Part shown: in pieces, positions 7,333 to 15,813 of the stretch | Position numbering within the stretch: position 1 is the first letter of the stretch | Layout: each line of letters begins with the position of its first letter | NCBI GenBank assembly: GCA_038900335.1 | Contig: JBBMRB010000029.1 | Span: 1-25,382, forward strand | DNA: 25,382 bases | Direction of reading: 5' to 3' | Source of the DNA: Rs1 sp038900335 | Lineage (GTDB): Bacteria; Pseudomonadota; Gammaproteobacteria; Pseudomonadales; Balneatricaceae | Notes under the pieces: model-generated | Databases searched by the model: none | What the model was told of the DNA's origin: nothing | Seen by the model: only the letters and a program-made list of their open reading frames with translations | Made by a program: the position numbers and the translations under genes

Positions 7333-8343
7333 TTATTTTGGTAAATCTATCAAATGAGCGCCTGGGAAACCTAATTCCGCAAGATCATTTATAACACTTG
7401 AAGTTTGAGAACGCGCCTGCATCGGCCCAACGATAACTTTAAACAATTTTCGCTCAGTGGATGAAACCTCACTGATCAATACAGGCAGCTCAAATTGATC
7501 TATTTTCTTAGTGACCGCATGAGCAGCTTGACCCGTCGAATAGACCCCTACTTGTACATAATGAATGCCCTTATAGCTGTCTACTTGTTTAAGATTATTG
7601 GGATTTTTAGTTGCCTGTGTTGTTTGCTGCGCTAAAGCGAGCTGTTTTTTTGCTTGGCCATTATTACCTATAGGCTTTGCCGCTACCAAATTGTCAACAA
7701 CCACCAGCTTGCTACTACTTAATGTTATCGCACTCTTATCATCTTTGTTCTGCTCAGAGGATTGGCTGTTGCTCCATTGCACCGGGTCTATCGCCTCTAT
7801 TTCTACTTGTGCAGTACCGTGATTCAACATCCCTAGTTTTGATGCTGCTGCGTAAGATAAATCAACCACGCGCCCTTTATGAAAAGGCCCTCTATCGTTA
7901 ACTCTAACAATGACATGCTTTTGATTAGCCAAGTTCGTCACTTTTAGATAAGTAGGTAGCGGTAGTGATTTATGCGCCGCTGTCATAGCAAACATATCGT
8001 ACTTTTCACCGTTAGCCGTTAGGTAGCCATGAAATTTTTTACCGTACCAAGAAGCGCCACCGCGCTCTTTAAAACCTTTCGATGCTGGCAGTACCTTATA
8101 ATTTTTACCTAGCACTTCATACTCGCTGCGATTACCACCTCTACTTAAAGGCTCGACTTTAGGCACCGCATTTTTAACATGAGAGACATCTATCTCACTA
8201 TCAGGCCCATAATCTTGATCAACCTTATAACGCCCTTCGTTAGTCTTTTTCTTTGTGCTGACACTGTTGTTAGCGCAACCGACAACAAACAATGCGATAA
8301 CAGCCATGGCGACTAGTTTTTTTAACATTTTATAATTATCCAT
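7333..8343 (-). CDS. rlpA: Septal/rare lipoprotein A, lytic transglycosylase with SPOR domain
   Basis: RlpA is an outer-membrane lipoprotein that cleaves denuded (stem-peptide-free) glycan strands in Pseudomonas. The 336-aa protein has a lipobox ending at Cys23 (LFVVGC). The double-psi beta-barrel spans about residues 96-183, and a C-terminal SPOR domain (about 263-336) binds denuded glycan at septa. Putative catalytic residues Glu113, His124 and Asp150 (in RVNDRGPF) keep the spacing of P. aeruginosa Glu120/His131/Asp157. A Gln/Asn/Ser-rich linker joins the domains. The start is ATG 8343 with AAGGG upstream. Confidence 0.95.
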   Translation of the reverse strand: MDNYKMLKKLVAMAVIALFVVGCANNSVSTKKKTNEGRYKVDQDYGPDSEIDVSHVKNAVPKVEPLSRGGNRSEYEVLGKNYKVLPASKGFKERGGASWYGKKFHGYLTANGEKYDMFAMTAAHKSLPLPTYLKVTNLANQKHVIVRVNDRGPFHKGRVVDLSYAAASKLGMLNHGTAQVEIEAIDPVQWSNSQSSEQNKDDKSAITLSSSKLVVVDNLVAAKPIGNNGQAKKQLALAQQTTQATKNPNNLKQVDSYKGIHYVQVGVYSTGQAAHAVTKKIDQFELPVLISEVSSTERKLFKVIVGPMQARSQTSSVINDLAELGFPGAHLIDLPK

Positions 8344-8396
8344 AAAACCCTTAACTGCTGATGTTAATTGACAACGCTTATGCTAAATGAGCACGC

Positions 8397-9416
8397 TCAA
8401 CCCAACGTGTGCTCAGCTTTAATTAATTGACTTAATTGATGTACTACCATGGCATAAAATCGGCTATGGTTATAGCGTGTAATGACATAAAAATTATGAA
8501 GTCCGAACATAAATTGATCTTTGTCATCATAGACAAATTTCATTAACGTGGCTTTTTCTGCACTATCAAGCTGAACAGCGCTATTTATATCACGCTTGTT
8601 CCATTGCCCCAGTGTTACTTTCATTGCCAAACCATCATTGTACCAATCTTCAGGCATATTTTTTAAGCGCTCATCTGCTATGTTAGCGGCTAATAAAACG
8701 TCTTCACCTTTTTTCCAGCCGTGCGCTTTAAAATAATTTGCGACGCTACCGATAGCATCAACCGGGTTTTTCCAAATATCTCTTTTTCCATCGCCATCAA
8801 AATCAATGGCATAATTTTTAAAACTTGAGGGTATAAACTGACCAAACCCCATCGCCCCAGCGTAAGAGCCTTTAGGCTTAGTGTAATCAATTTTCTCGCT
8901 CTTACTAAGTAACAAGAAGTCTTTCAATTCATTGCGAAAAAACTCACCACGACGCTCATAGTCAAAACCGATGGTGGCAATCGCATCTAATACACGATAG
9001 TTACCTGTCACTTTACCATAGCGTGTTTCCACCCCGATGATAGATACAATCACTTCAGCAGGCACACCGAATTCCAGCTCCGCTTTCGCCAGCGCTTTAG
9101 CATGTTTCTTCCAAAATTTGCTACCATTTTGGATACGTTTTGTTTCGATAAATCGAGAACGGTATTTTTCCCAAGTCAATGTACCTTCCGCCTGTCTATT
9201 CATTAATTTCAAAATAGAATCTTGGCGCTTGGCGTTTTTTAATACACCATCTAAAAACTTCTTAGAAAAGCCTTCTTTAATCATGTCTTGCTGCCATTTT
9301 AATGCAACAGGATGCTTTGAATAATTGGCAGCACTTAGCATTGCTGATGACATTGCCATTATGACAACAGAAAACCACATAATTACATTTATTTTTTTAA
9401 CGAACATACCATTCAT
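8397..9416 (-). CDS. mltB: Lytic murein transglycosylase B (GH103)
   Basis: Cleaves the MurNAc-GlcNAc bond in peptidoglycan to form 1,6-anhydro ends. The 339-aa protein has an N-terminal signal sequence with no lipobox cysteine, so a soluble periplasmic form is expected (SltB1-like), unlike E. coli MltB. The catalytic Glu130 lies in GVETRYGKVTGNY, and AGAMGFGQFIPSS and DFDGDGKRDIW are family signatures. The start is either ATG 9416 (AAAGGA only two bases upstream) or ATG 9407 (spacing 11); the choice is unclear. It lies 53 bp upstream of rlpA in the same operon. Confidence 0.95.
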   Translation of the reverse strand: MNGMFVKKINVIMWFSVVIMAMSSAMLSAANYSKHPVALKWQQDMIKEGFSKKFLDGVLKNAKRQDSILKLMNRQAEGTLTWEKYRSRFIETKRIQNGSKFWKKHAKALAKAELEFGVPAEVIVSIIGVETRYGKVTGNYRVLDAIATIGFDYERRGEFFRNELKDFLLLSKSEKIDYTKPKGSYAGAMGFGQFIPSSFKNYAIDFDGDGKRDIWKNPVDAIGSVANYFKAHGWKKGEDVLLAANIADERLKNMPEDWYNDGLAMKVTLGQWNKRDINSAVQLDSAEKATLMKFVYDDKDQFMFGLHNFYVITRYNHSRFYAMVVHQLSQLIKAEHTLG

Positions 9417-9492
9417 AGTCCTTTATCGAATTTAAAGTAATACAACTTCATCTCAAACGAGGTGAGCTATCTTTATTTATAACATTCAGCGA

Positions 9493-10629
9493 TTAAATAA
9501 TAATATTTCTGTGCGTATATACCGACATCATGACACCAAAACCCATCATTAGCGTCACGATCGACGTTCCGCCATAACTCATCATTGGCAACGGTAATCC
9601 CACTACCGGCAATATTCCACTTACCATACCAATATTGACGAAAATGAACACAAAAAAAGTCAGAATAAAACTACCGCAAACCAAACGACCAAAACTATCG
9701 CTGATATGTGACGCCATCCACAACCCTCGCGCTATAATCAACAAATACAAAGTAATTAAACAGGTCACACCAATTAAACCCTGCTCTTCTGCTAACACGG
9801 CTATTATAAAGTCCGTATGAGATTCGGGTAAAAAGTTAAGTTGTGATTGGGTGCCATCTAACCAGCCCTTACCACTGATACCGCCAGAACCGATCGCGGT
9901 TTTTGATTGAATAATATTCCAACCGGAACCTAGAGGATCACTTTCTGGATCTAAAAAAGTCATCACTCGCTGCTTTTGGTATTCTTTCATCGACATCCAA
10001 AGTAATGGCAAGCAAGCGGCTGCACCGCCTATAGCAATAAATATATAGCGCCATTTAATACCAGAAAATAACAACACAAAAATGCCCGATGAGGCGATGA
10101 CAAGAGAGGTACCTAAATCCGGCTGTTTCATAATCAGCAAGGTCGGCAAAGCAATAAGAGCTAACGCAATACAACATTGTTTAAGCGTTGGAGGCAAGGG
10201 TTTACCAGCCAGGCAAAAGGCGACGGTCAAAGGCAGTACGACTTTAATTATTTCAGAGGGCTGTATCCTAAAACCTGGCAGCGCTAACCAGCGTTGAGCA
10301 CCTTTGGCACCAACTCCAAAGATCAGCACACAAACCAGTAAAACAATGCCAAATGAATATATCCAAGGGGCCCAACGCTCTAGTAAAGTAGGACTGAGTT
10401 GGGCGATAAAAATCATCACCAAAAAGCCGATACCCATTCTGATCGCTTGTCGAAAAACATAACCCGAATCTTGTGCCGATGCGCTGTACAATACTGCCAG
10501 CCCAAATAAACACAGCAGTAACAGCAATACTAACATCGGCGCATCTAAGTGAGTATGACTCCACATACTTGGCTTGTCACGCAGGTGCGAGCTGGAGTTT
10601 TCCATTGAGCGCGAGAAATCTTTACTCAT
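9493..10629 (-). CDS. rodA: Peptidoglycan glycosyltransferase RodA (SEDS family)
   Basis: Inner-membrane SEDS polymerase that extends glycan strands in the elongasome together with PBP2. From the ATG at 10629 it has 378 aa, about ten hydrophobic segments and the SEDS motifs. Asp273, in LPESHTDFIIAVLAEEQGL, corresponds to the catalytic Asp of E. coli RodA. GSGWNIIQSKTAIGSGG and the final LPMMSYGGTS are also conserved. GGAGGAG seven bases upstream and the 4-bp ATGA overlap with mrdA fix this start rather than the GTG at 10647. A 76-bp gap follows before mltB. Confidence 0.97.
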   Translation of the reverse strand: MSKDFSRSMENSSSHLRDKPSMWSHTHLDAPMLVLLLLLCLFGLAVLYSASAQDSGYVFRQAIRMGIGFLVMIFIAQLSPTLLERWAPWIYSFGIVLLVCVLIFGVGAKGAQRWLALPGFRIQPSEIIKVVLPLTVAFCLAGKPLPPTLKQCCIALALIALPTLLIMKQPDLGTSLVIASSGIFVLLFSGIKWRYIFIAIGGAAACLPLLWMSMKEYQKQRVMTFLDPESDPLGSGWNIIQSKTAIGSGGISGKGWLDGTQSQLNFLPESHTDFIIAVLAEEQGLIGVTCLITLYLLIIARGLWMASHISDSFGRLVCGSFILTFFVFIFVNIGMVSGILPVVGLPLPMMSYGGTSIVTLMMGFGVMMSVYTHRNIII

Positions 10630-12539
10630 AACATTTCTCCTCCCCACGCCTGCTGCTCTGGGTCTACACCAAGTAAAAAGGCATCCATTACTTTCTTGGC
10701 TAACGGCGCTGCAACACTTGAGCCGCCACCACCGTTTTCTACGACAACTGCAATCGCAATCTTAGGGTCATCAATCGGCGCGAATGCGACAAACAAAGCA
10801 TGATCTTGAAATTTCTTTTTAAGCTTGCTTTTATCGTAGCGCTCGCCTTGTTTAATACCAACAACTTGCGCGGTGCCGGTTTTACCTGCGATAACATAAG
10901 CAGAATCATTGCCAATTTTACGAGCGGTGCCACGCTTGCCATTAACCACTTCTTCCATACCCTTAATAACCGGCTCCCAAAGTTCTTGGTTTTTCAGCTT
11001 AATATTTTTAGGTATCGGTGTGCGTCCAGCTAAATCGGGCTGTGTTAAAATGACATTGCCATTTTCATCAGTTTCCCTAAACCCTTTTAACAGCCTAGGC
11101 TGCTTCCATACTCCACGATTAGCTAGCAGCATAGCAGTTGTCGCTAACTGCAATGGAGTGGCCACTAGGTAACCTTGGCCAATACTTAAATTCAAAGAGT
11201 CCCCAGGATACCAAGATTGCTTATAGCGACGTTTTTTCCAGCTTTTAGTTGGCAACAAAGCCGGGATCGCTTCTGGCAAATCAAGGCTGGTCACTTTCCC
11301 TAAACCGAACATATCCATATAATGAGATAGATTATCGACACCTGTTTTGTGCGCCGCATCGTAAAACCAGACATCACAAGATTGAGCTAGCGCTAAATTT
11401 AAATCTACCAAACCATGACCGCTTCGCTTCCAGTCACGATATTTTCTTTTATATTTATCATCGGGAATAGTGTACCAACCCGGATCATAGACCGTATGAT
11501 TTAATGGCACACTGCCACTATCAATTGCTGCAAGTGCCGTAATAGGTTTAATTGTTGACCCTGGAGGATAGCCTCCTCTAATCGCCCGATTAAACAAAGG
11601 CAAATCTGGAGATTCTCGCAGTGCATTATAATCTTTACTTGATATACCAGTAACAAACAAATTTGGATCATAACCAGGTGTTGATACTAGTGCTAAAATA
11701 CCACCTGTTTTTGGATCGATTGCCACAACAGACGCTTTTTCACCGATTAATAGTTTTTCAGTAATTTGCTGTAGCGGTAAATCTATAGTTAGCTGTAAAT
11801 TTTTGCCAGGTATCGGCTCGATATTTTCAAGCACACGAATAACTCTACCACGAGCATTAGTCTCTACTTTGCGCATGCCGACAGTTCCGTGTAACTCTTG
11901 TTCGTAGTATTTCTCTATACCTAGCTTACCGATATAGTCAGTCGCGGAATAATTACGCTCATTTACTCTTTTCAGCTCATTTTCATTAATTCGCCCGACA
12001 TAGCCCATCGCATGCACTAATGTCTCACCGTAAGGGTAGGTACGAATAAGGTCAGCTTCAACACTAATTCCAGGTAATCGATGATAATTAACAGACAGCT
12101 TTGCTATTTCTGCAGGTGTTAACCTTGAGCGCAACATAACAGGCTCATAGGGACGACGACGACGTTCAATACGCTTTTCAAAACGCTCTAGATCACTATC
12201 ACTGAGTTCGATAATTTCACCGACTTCACGAACGACTTGCTGAAGATTCTTACCCGCCTCTTCTTTTAAAACCATCACATTGTAACTGGCTTTATTGTCG
12301 GCGATCAGCACGCCAGAGCGATCGTAAATTAACCCTCTCGTCGGCTTTTCTGGTTTTAACTGGATTCGATTTTCATCAGATATAGAGGTGAATCGATCAT
12401 TTTCAATTACTTGTAAGAAATACATACGAGACAGTAATGCAGCCATAGCAATAATGACTAATACGAAGGCAATAAAAGCTCTAAACTGAAAAGTTTTTCT
12501 CTCTTGCGGATGATCTTTAAAACGAGCGTATTCAGGCAT
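10626..12539 (-). CDS. mrdA: Penicillin-binding protein 2, peptidoglycan DD-transpeptidase
   Basis: Class B PBP that crosslinks peptidoglycan during lateral growth and activates RodA. The 637-aa protein has a short cytoplasmic tail, a TM helix at about residues 20-42, a pedestal domain with RGLIYDRSG, and the transpeptidase domain. Active-site motifs are S328-T-I-K331, S387-C-D389 and K553-T-G555 (KTGTAQ). A charged insertion rich in Lys/Arg (362-372, 434-440) is typical of PBP2. It begins 5 bp after the rlmH stop and overlaps rodA by 4 bp, so stoichiometric co-expression with RodA is expected. Confidence 0.98.
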   Translation of the reverse strand: MPEYARFKDHPQERKTFQFRAFIAFVLVIIAMAALLSRMYFLQVIENDRFTSISDENRIQLKPEKPTRGLIYDRSGVLIADNKASYNVMVLKEEAGKNLQQVVREVGEIIELSDSDLERFEKRIERRRRPYEPVMLRSRLTPAEIAKLSVNYHRLPGISVEADLIRTYPYGETLVHAMGYVGRINENELKRVNERNYSATDYIGKLGIEKYYEQELHGTVGMRKVETNARGRVIRVLENIEPIPGKNLQLTIDLPLQQITEKLLIGEKASVVAIDPKTGGILALVSTPGYDPNLFVTGISSKDYNALRESPDLPLFNRAIRGGYPPGSTIKPITALAAIDSGSVPLNHTVYDPGWYTIPDDKYKRKYRDWKRSGHGLVDLNLALAQSCDVWFYDAAHKTGVDNLSHYMDMFGLGKVTSLDLPEAIPALLPTKSWKKRRYKQSWYPGDSLNLSIGQGYLVATPLQLATTAMLLANRGVWKQPRLLKGFRETDENGNVILTQPDLAGRTPIPKNIKLKNQELWEPVIKGMEEVVNGKRGTARKIGNDSAYVIAGKTGTAQVVGIKQGERYDKSKLKKKFQDHALFVAFAPIDDPKIAIAVVVENGGGGSSVAAPLAKKVMDAFLLGVDPEQQAWGGEML

Positions 12540-12544
12540 GGCGA

Positions 12545-13012
12545 CTATTTATGATAGGGATGGCCTTGGATCAGCGTCCAGGCACGATAAAGTTGTTCAG
12601 ATAACAAAATCCTCACCATCGGGTGGGGCAAGGTCAGAGCAGATAATGACCATTTTTGATCCGCCAATGCACTACAACGAGGATCTAGCCCGTCAGGGCC
12701 GCCTATCAGCAAACATAAATTGCGGCCATTTAACTGCCACTTCTCCATTTCTACAGCAAGCTTTTGTGTTGACCAGTGTTTACCAAGGACTTCAAGAGCA
12801 ACTACCCAATCACCCGCTGGGATCGCAGCCAACATTGCATCGCCCTCTTTTTTAATGGCTTTTGTAAGATCGGCGCCTTTGCCTCTATGGCCAAGAGGTA
12901 ACTCAACAAGTTCGACCGTCATTTCATTTGGCATGCGCTTATTGTATTCATTAAAGCCTGTTGTTACCCAAGCAGGCATTTTGCCACCCACTGCTAACAA
13001 TTTGATTTTCAT
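12545..13012 (-). CDS. rlmH: 23S rRNA pseudouridine-1915 N3-methyltransferase
   Basis: RlmH methylates pseudouridine 1915 in helix 69 of 23S rRNA on assembled 70S ribosomes. The protein is 155 aa from the ATG at 13012, the same length as E. coli RlmH. It opens with MKIKLLAVGGKMPAWV and holds the SPOUT knot motif LLIGGPDGLD (101-110), with a conserved basic C-terminus HPYHK. The frame extends three codons upstream, but that start is less like the family. mrdA follows after 5 bp. A 288-bp gap separates it from rsfS upstream, so it may have its own promoter; I could not pick one with confidence. Confidence 0.97.
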   Translation of the reverse strand: MKIKLLAVGGKMPAWVTTGFNEYNKRMPNEMTVELVELPLGHRGKGADLTKAIKKEGDAMLAAIPAGDWVVALEVLGKHWSTQKLAVEMEKWQLNGRNLCLLIGGPDGLDPRCSALADQKWSLSALTLPHPMVRILLSEQLYRAWTLIQGHPYHK

Positions 13013-13300
13013 ATACAGCACACCATTATCAAAATACTACCTAGGTTATTAAACAAAACGATTCACAATCACTGTTAAAATTTTTCTTCTAGCTGAATTA
13101 AAACCTGTTAACTAAGCAAGGCCAGCTGCAAGCTTTTCTTTGTAAAGTAAATAAACGATCCAATATACTCACCTTACAAATATTAAAGGCCTACTGCACC
13201 AGCAATATAAATCTGCTTTAAGCTACACCCAGTCATCAATATCACAGCGTTAAACTTAAGATGTCATTTTATTGTGTGTTGCGTTTACAACCTAAAGCTA

Positions 13301-13648
13301 TCAGTTGATGATTTGCTCAGGCTTCATATCAAAACGCCATAGCTTTTCAAGATCATAGAGCTCACGAGCTTCTTCTGTCAGCACATGAACAACAACGTCA
13401 GAGAAATCAACAACAACCCAATCACCACCTTGATGGCCTTCACTACCGATAGGTTCTAATGACTCTTTCTTTAACTCTTCTTCAACCTTACTGGCGATAG
13501 ACATCACATGACGTTTAGAAGTTCCGCTACAAACAAGCATAAAATCAGTTACGCTAGATTTGCCACGCACATCAATCACTTCAATATCTTTTGCCTTTAG
13601 CTCTTCTAATGCTAATCGCGCTAATTCTATTACTTTTTCATTTTGCAT
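13301..13648 (-). CDS. rsfS: Ribosomal silencing factor RsfS
   Basis: RsfS (YbeB/DUF143) binds ribosomal protein uL14 and blocks 30S-50S joining under starvation. At 115 aa it is slightly longer than the E. coli protein. It has the family signatures DVRGKSSVTDFMLVCSGTS and GHQGGDWVVVDFSDVVVHV. AAAGG lies 11 bases before the ATG, a weak ribosome site. It follows nadD by 47 bp (48 bp from the nadD stop to the rsfS ATG is within operon range), the usual nadD-rsfS order. Confidence 0.96.
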   Translation of the reverse strand: MQNEKVIELARLALEELKAKDIEVIDVRGKSSVTDFMLVCSGTSKRHVMSIASKVEEELKKESLEPIGSEGHQGGDWVVVDFSDVVVHVLTEEARELYDLEKLWRFDMKPEQIIN

Positions 13649-13695
13649 TTAACTACTTACCTTTCTATTAAATCGTAGCAAGTTATAGTAATAAC

Positions 13696-14352
13696 TTACT
13701 TATGTGGTTTGTTATATAACTTATGTTTTTCGATATAATTATTAACAATATCAGGCAGTAAAGAGGAGGCGATTGCCACTCCTTCACTTTGCCTAATTTG
13801 CGTTGCGGATATATCAACCAGCGGTTGTTCTAAAAAGAAAACCTGGCCCGCATTTTTACTTAATAAATCTTCTGTATGTTGATTGCGAGCAGCAAGATAA
13901 GGCTGTAAATCGGCTGTTTCAACATACTGATAACTAGGTCTTTGCAGTACAACAATATGACACAAACTTAGAAATTCACTGGCGCGATGCCAAGTAGGCA
14001 AAGTGATAAATGAATCCATCCCAATAATCATTACTATCGGCTCTTTCTCACCTAGCTCTGCACGCAAGCGTAACAAAGTATTAATCGTAAAAGAGGCCTC
14101 TTGTGCATCGGCTTCTCGACGATCAAGTTGCAATTTTGGATAATCCTTTATCGCCATCTCGATCATAGCAATGCGCTGTTCTAGCAAAGTCTGAGGGCGC
14201 TGCTTATGAACAGGGGCTTTTGTCGGCAACAAGTGCACAACACAAGACGCCAGCTGTTCACTAACATCTAAAGCTCCTTGTAAATGCCCTTGATGAACTG
14301 GATCAAAGGTACCACCCATAAACACATACATATTAGTTTCGTACTTCGCCAT
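13696..14352 (-). CDS. nadD: Nicotinate-nucleotide adenylyltransferase
   Basis: Transfers AMP from ATP to nicotinate mononucleotide in NAD synthesis. The nucleotidyltransferase signature GGTFDPVHQGH lies at residues 13-23, and ISATQIR at 181-187. The start is uncertain: ATG 14352 gives 218 aa and overlaps proA by 20 bp, while ATG 14331 gives 211 aa and leaves only five residues before the GGTFDP motif. Neither has a strong ribosome site, so coupling to proA translation is likely. Confidence 0.95.
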   Translation of the reverse strand: MAKYETNMYVFMGGTFDPVHQGHLQGALDVSEQLASCVVHLLPTKAPVHKQRPQTLLEQRIAMIEMAIKDYPKLQLDRREADAQEASFTINTLLRLRAELGEKEPIVMIIGMDSFITLPTWHRASEFLSLCHIVVLQRPSYQYVETADLQPYLAARNQHTEDLLSKNAGQVFFLEQPLVDISATQIRQSEGVAIASSLLPDIVNNYIEKHKLYNKPHK

Positions 14353-15589
14353 CACCTAAGACAATATACTTTTGGGATGTTAATCCCTCTAAACCAACGG
14401 GGCCCCTAACGTGAATTTTATCGGTAGAGATGCCAATTTCAGCACCTAAACCGTATTCAAAGCCGTCGGCAAATGCAGTAGATGCATTGACCATTACTGA
14501 GCTTGAATCGACTTGGCGCAAGAACACACGTGATTTGGAATAGTTTTCAGTCACTATCGCATCAGTATGTGCTGAGCTATAGCGATTAATATGTTCAATT
14601 GCCTGCGCTAAACTAGCAACTAATTTAATAGCTAAAATACCGGCTAAATATTCTGTCGACCAATCTTCTTCAACCGCTTCGCTCATCTGTGGAACAATAG
14701 CCCGAACACCTGCACAACCTCTAAGCTCAACGCCCTTTTCTTGGTATATAGCACAAAGTGCAGGGAGAACTTTGTCCGCGATATCGCTATGTACTAATAA
14801 TGTTTCCATCGCATTACACACACCGTATCGACGTGTTTTGGCATTAACCGCAATATTAATCGCTTTTTCAATATCGGCCTCATTATCAATATAAACATGA
14901 CAGATGCCATCCAGATGTTTGATAACCGGCACTTTAGCATCTTTACTAATACGCTCAATCAAGCTTTTACCACCGCGTGGGATAATCACATCAATTGATT
15001 CTGTCATTGTAATCAGCTGGCCGACAGCAGCTCGATCGGTAGTCTCTACAACCTGCACAATATCTATTGGCAAACCTGCTTTAACAAGCCCTTCGCCAAT
15101 GCACTGAGCAATGGCTTGATTAGAATTTATCGCCTCTGAGCCACCGCGTAATACCGTCGCATTGCCTGACTTCAAACAAAGGCTGGCCGCCTCTATTGTG
15201 ACATTAGGTCGCGATTCATAAATAATACCAATAACACCTAAAGGCACTCGCATTTTACCAAGTTGAATACCGCTATCTAAATAGCGCATATCAGTAATAG
15301 CACCGATAGGATCAGGTAGGGTCGCGACTTGCTTTAAGCTGACTATCATTTTATCGATAGCGCCATCATCAATTTTCAATCGATCTAACATAGGCTCAGA
15401 GAGACCTTTAGCAACACCATTTTCAATATCTTTAGCGTTAGCGCTAATTAAAGCGGGTCGATTGGTATCTAAAGCTGTCGCCATTGCTAATAGGGCGTTA
15501 TTCTTTTGCTTAGAATCCGCACTGGCGATAACTCGTGATGCAGCGCGCGCTTTGTCACCTAGGTGTTGCATGTATTGATCAATGTTCAT
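14333..15589 (-). CDS. proA: Gamma-glutamyl phosphate reductase
   Basis: NADPH-dependent second step of proline synthesis, giving glutamate 5-semialdehyde. The 418-aa protein is full length. It shows the aldehyde-dehydrogenase-like fold with catalytic Cys258 in RRYGVCNAMETLLV, GVIGIIYESRPNVT at 118-131 and IPRGGKSLI at 203-211. It is first in the proA-nadD-rsfS run and diverges from the gene at 15814 across a 224-bp gap. proB, its pathway partner, is not in the window. Confidence 0.97.
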   Translation of the reverse strand: MNIDQYMQHLGDKARAASRVIASADSKQKNNALLAMATALDTNRPALISANAKDIENGVAKGLSEPMLDRLKIDDGAIDKMIVSLKQVATLPDPIGAITDMRYLDSGIQLGKMRVPLGVIGIIYESRPNVTIEAASLCLKSGNATVLRGGSEAINSNQAIAQCIGEGLVKAGLPIDIVQVVETTDRAAVGQLITMTESIDVIIPRGGKSLIERISKDAKVPVIKHLDGICHVYIDNEADIEKAINIAVNAKTRRYGVCNAMETLLVHSDIADKVLPALCAIYQEKGVELRGCAGVRAIVPQMSEAVEEDWSTEYLAGILAIKLVASLAQAIEHINRYSSAHTDAIVTENYSKSRVFLRQVDSSSVMVNASTAFADGFEYGLGAEIGISTDKIHVRGPVGLEGLTSQKYIVLGDGEVRN

Positions 15590-15813
15590 TTGCTTTTAGC
15601 TCTATTAAATCCGTGTATATAAATGTCTCTTTTGCACTTTTAAGGCAATATTTAACGATTATCCTGTAAAAAACAAGACTTTAGCTCTATCGTTATGGGG
15701 TATTACCAATCAATTCACTGACAAAGGTGCAATGGTTACTAAATGTAATTATACTACGCCCTTGATTGCTTAATAACCCTTATTGCTACGATATCCTACG
15801 CTATTTAAATATA

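Noticed and set aside
10630..10647. GTG start for rodA, adding six residues
   Set aside because: It would place the GGAGGAG ribosome site inside the coding sequence; the ATG at 10629 has ideal spacing and the usual ATGA overlap with mrdA.
12538..12855. 105-aa plus-strand frame opposite rlmH
   Set aside because: Antisense to rlmH throughout, with composition typical of a shadow frame and no recognisable motif.
13022..13300. Possible small gene or RNA between rsfS and rlmH
   Set aside because: No open frame with a ribosome site, no strong hairpin and no clear promoter could be supported in this AT-rich gap.
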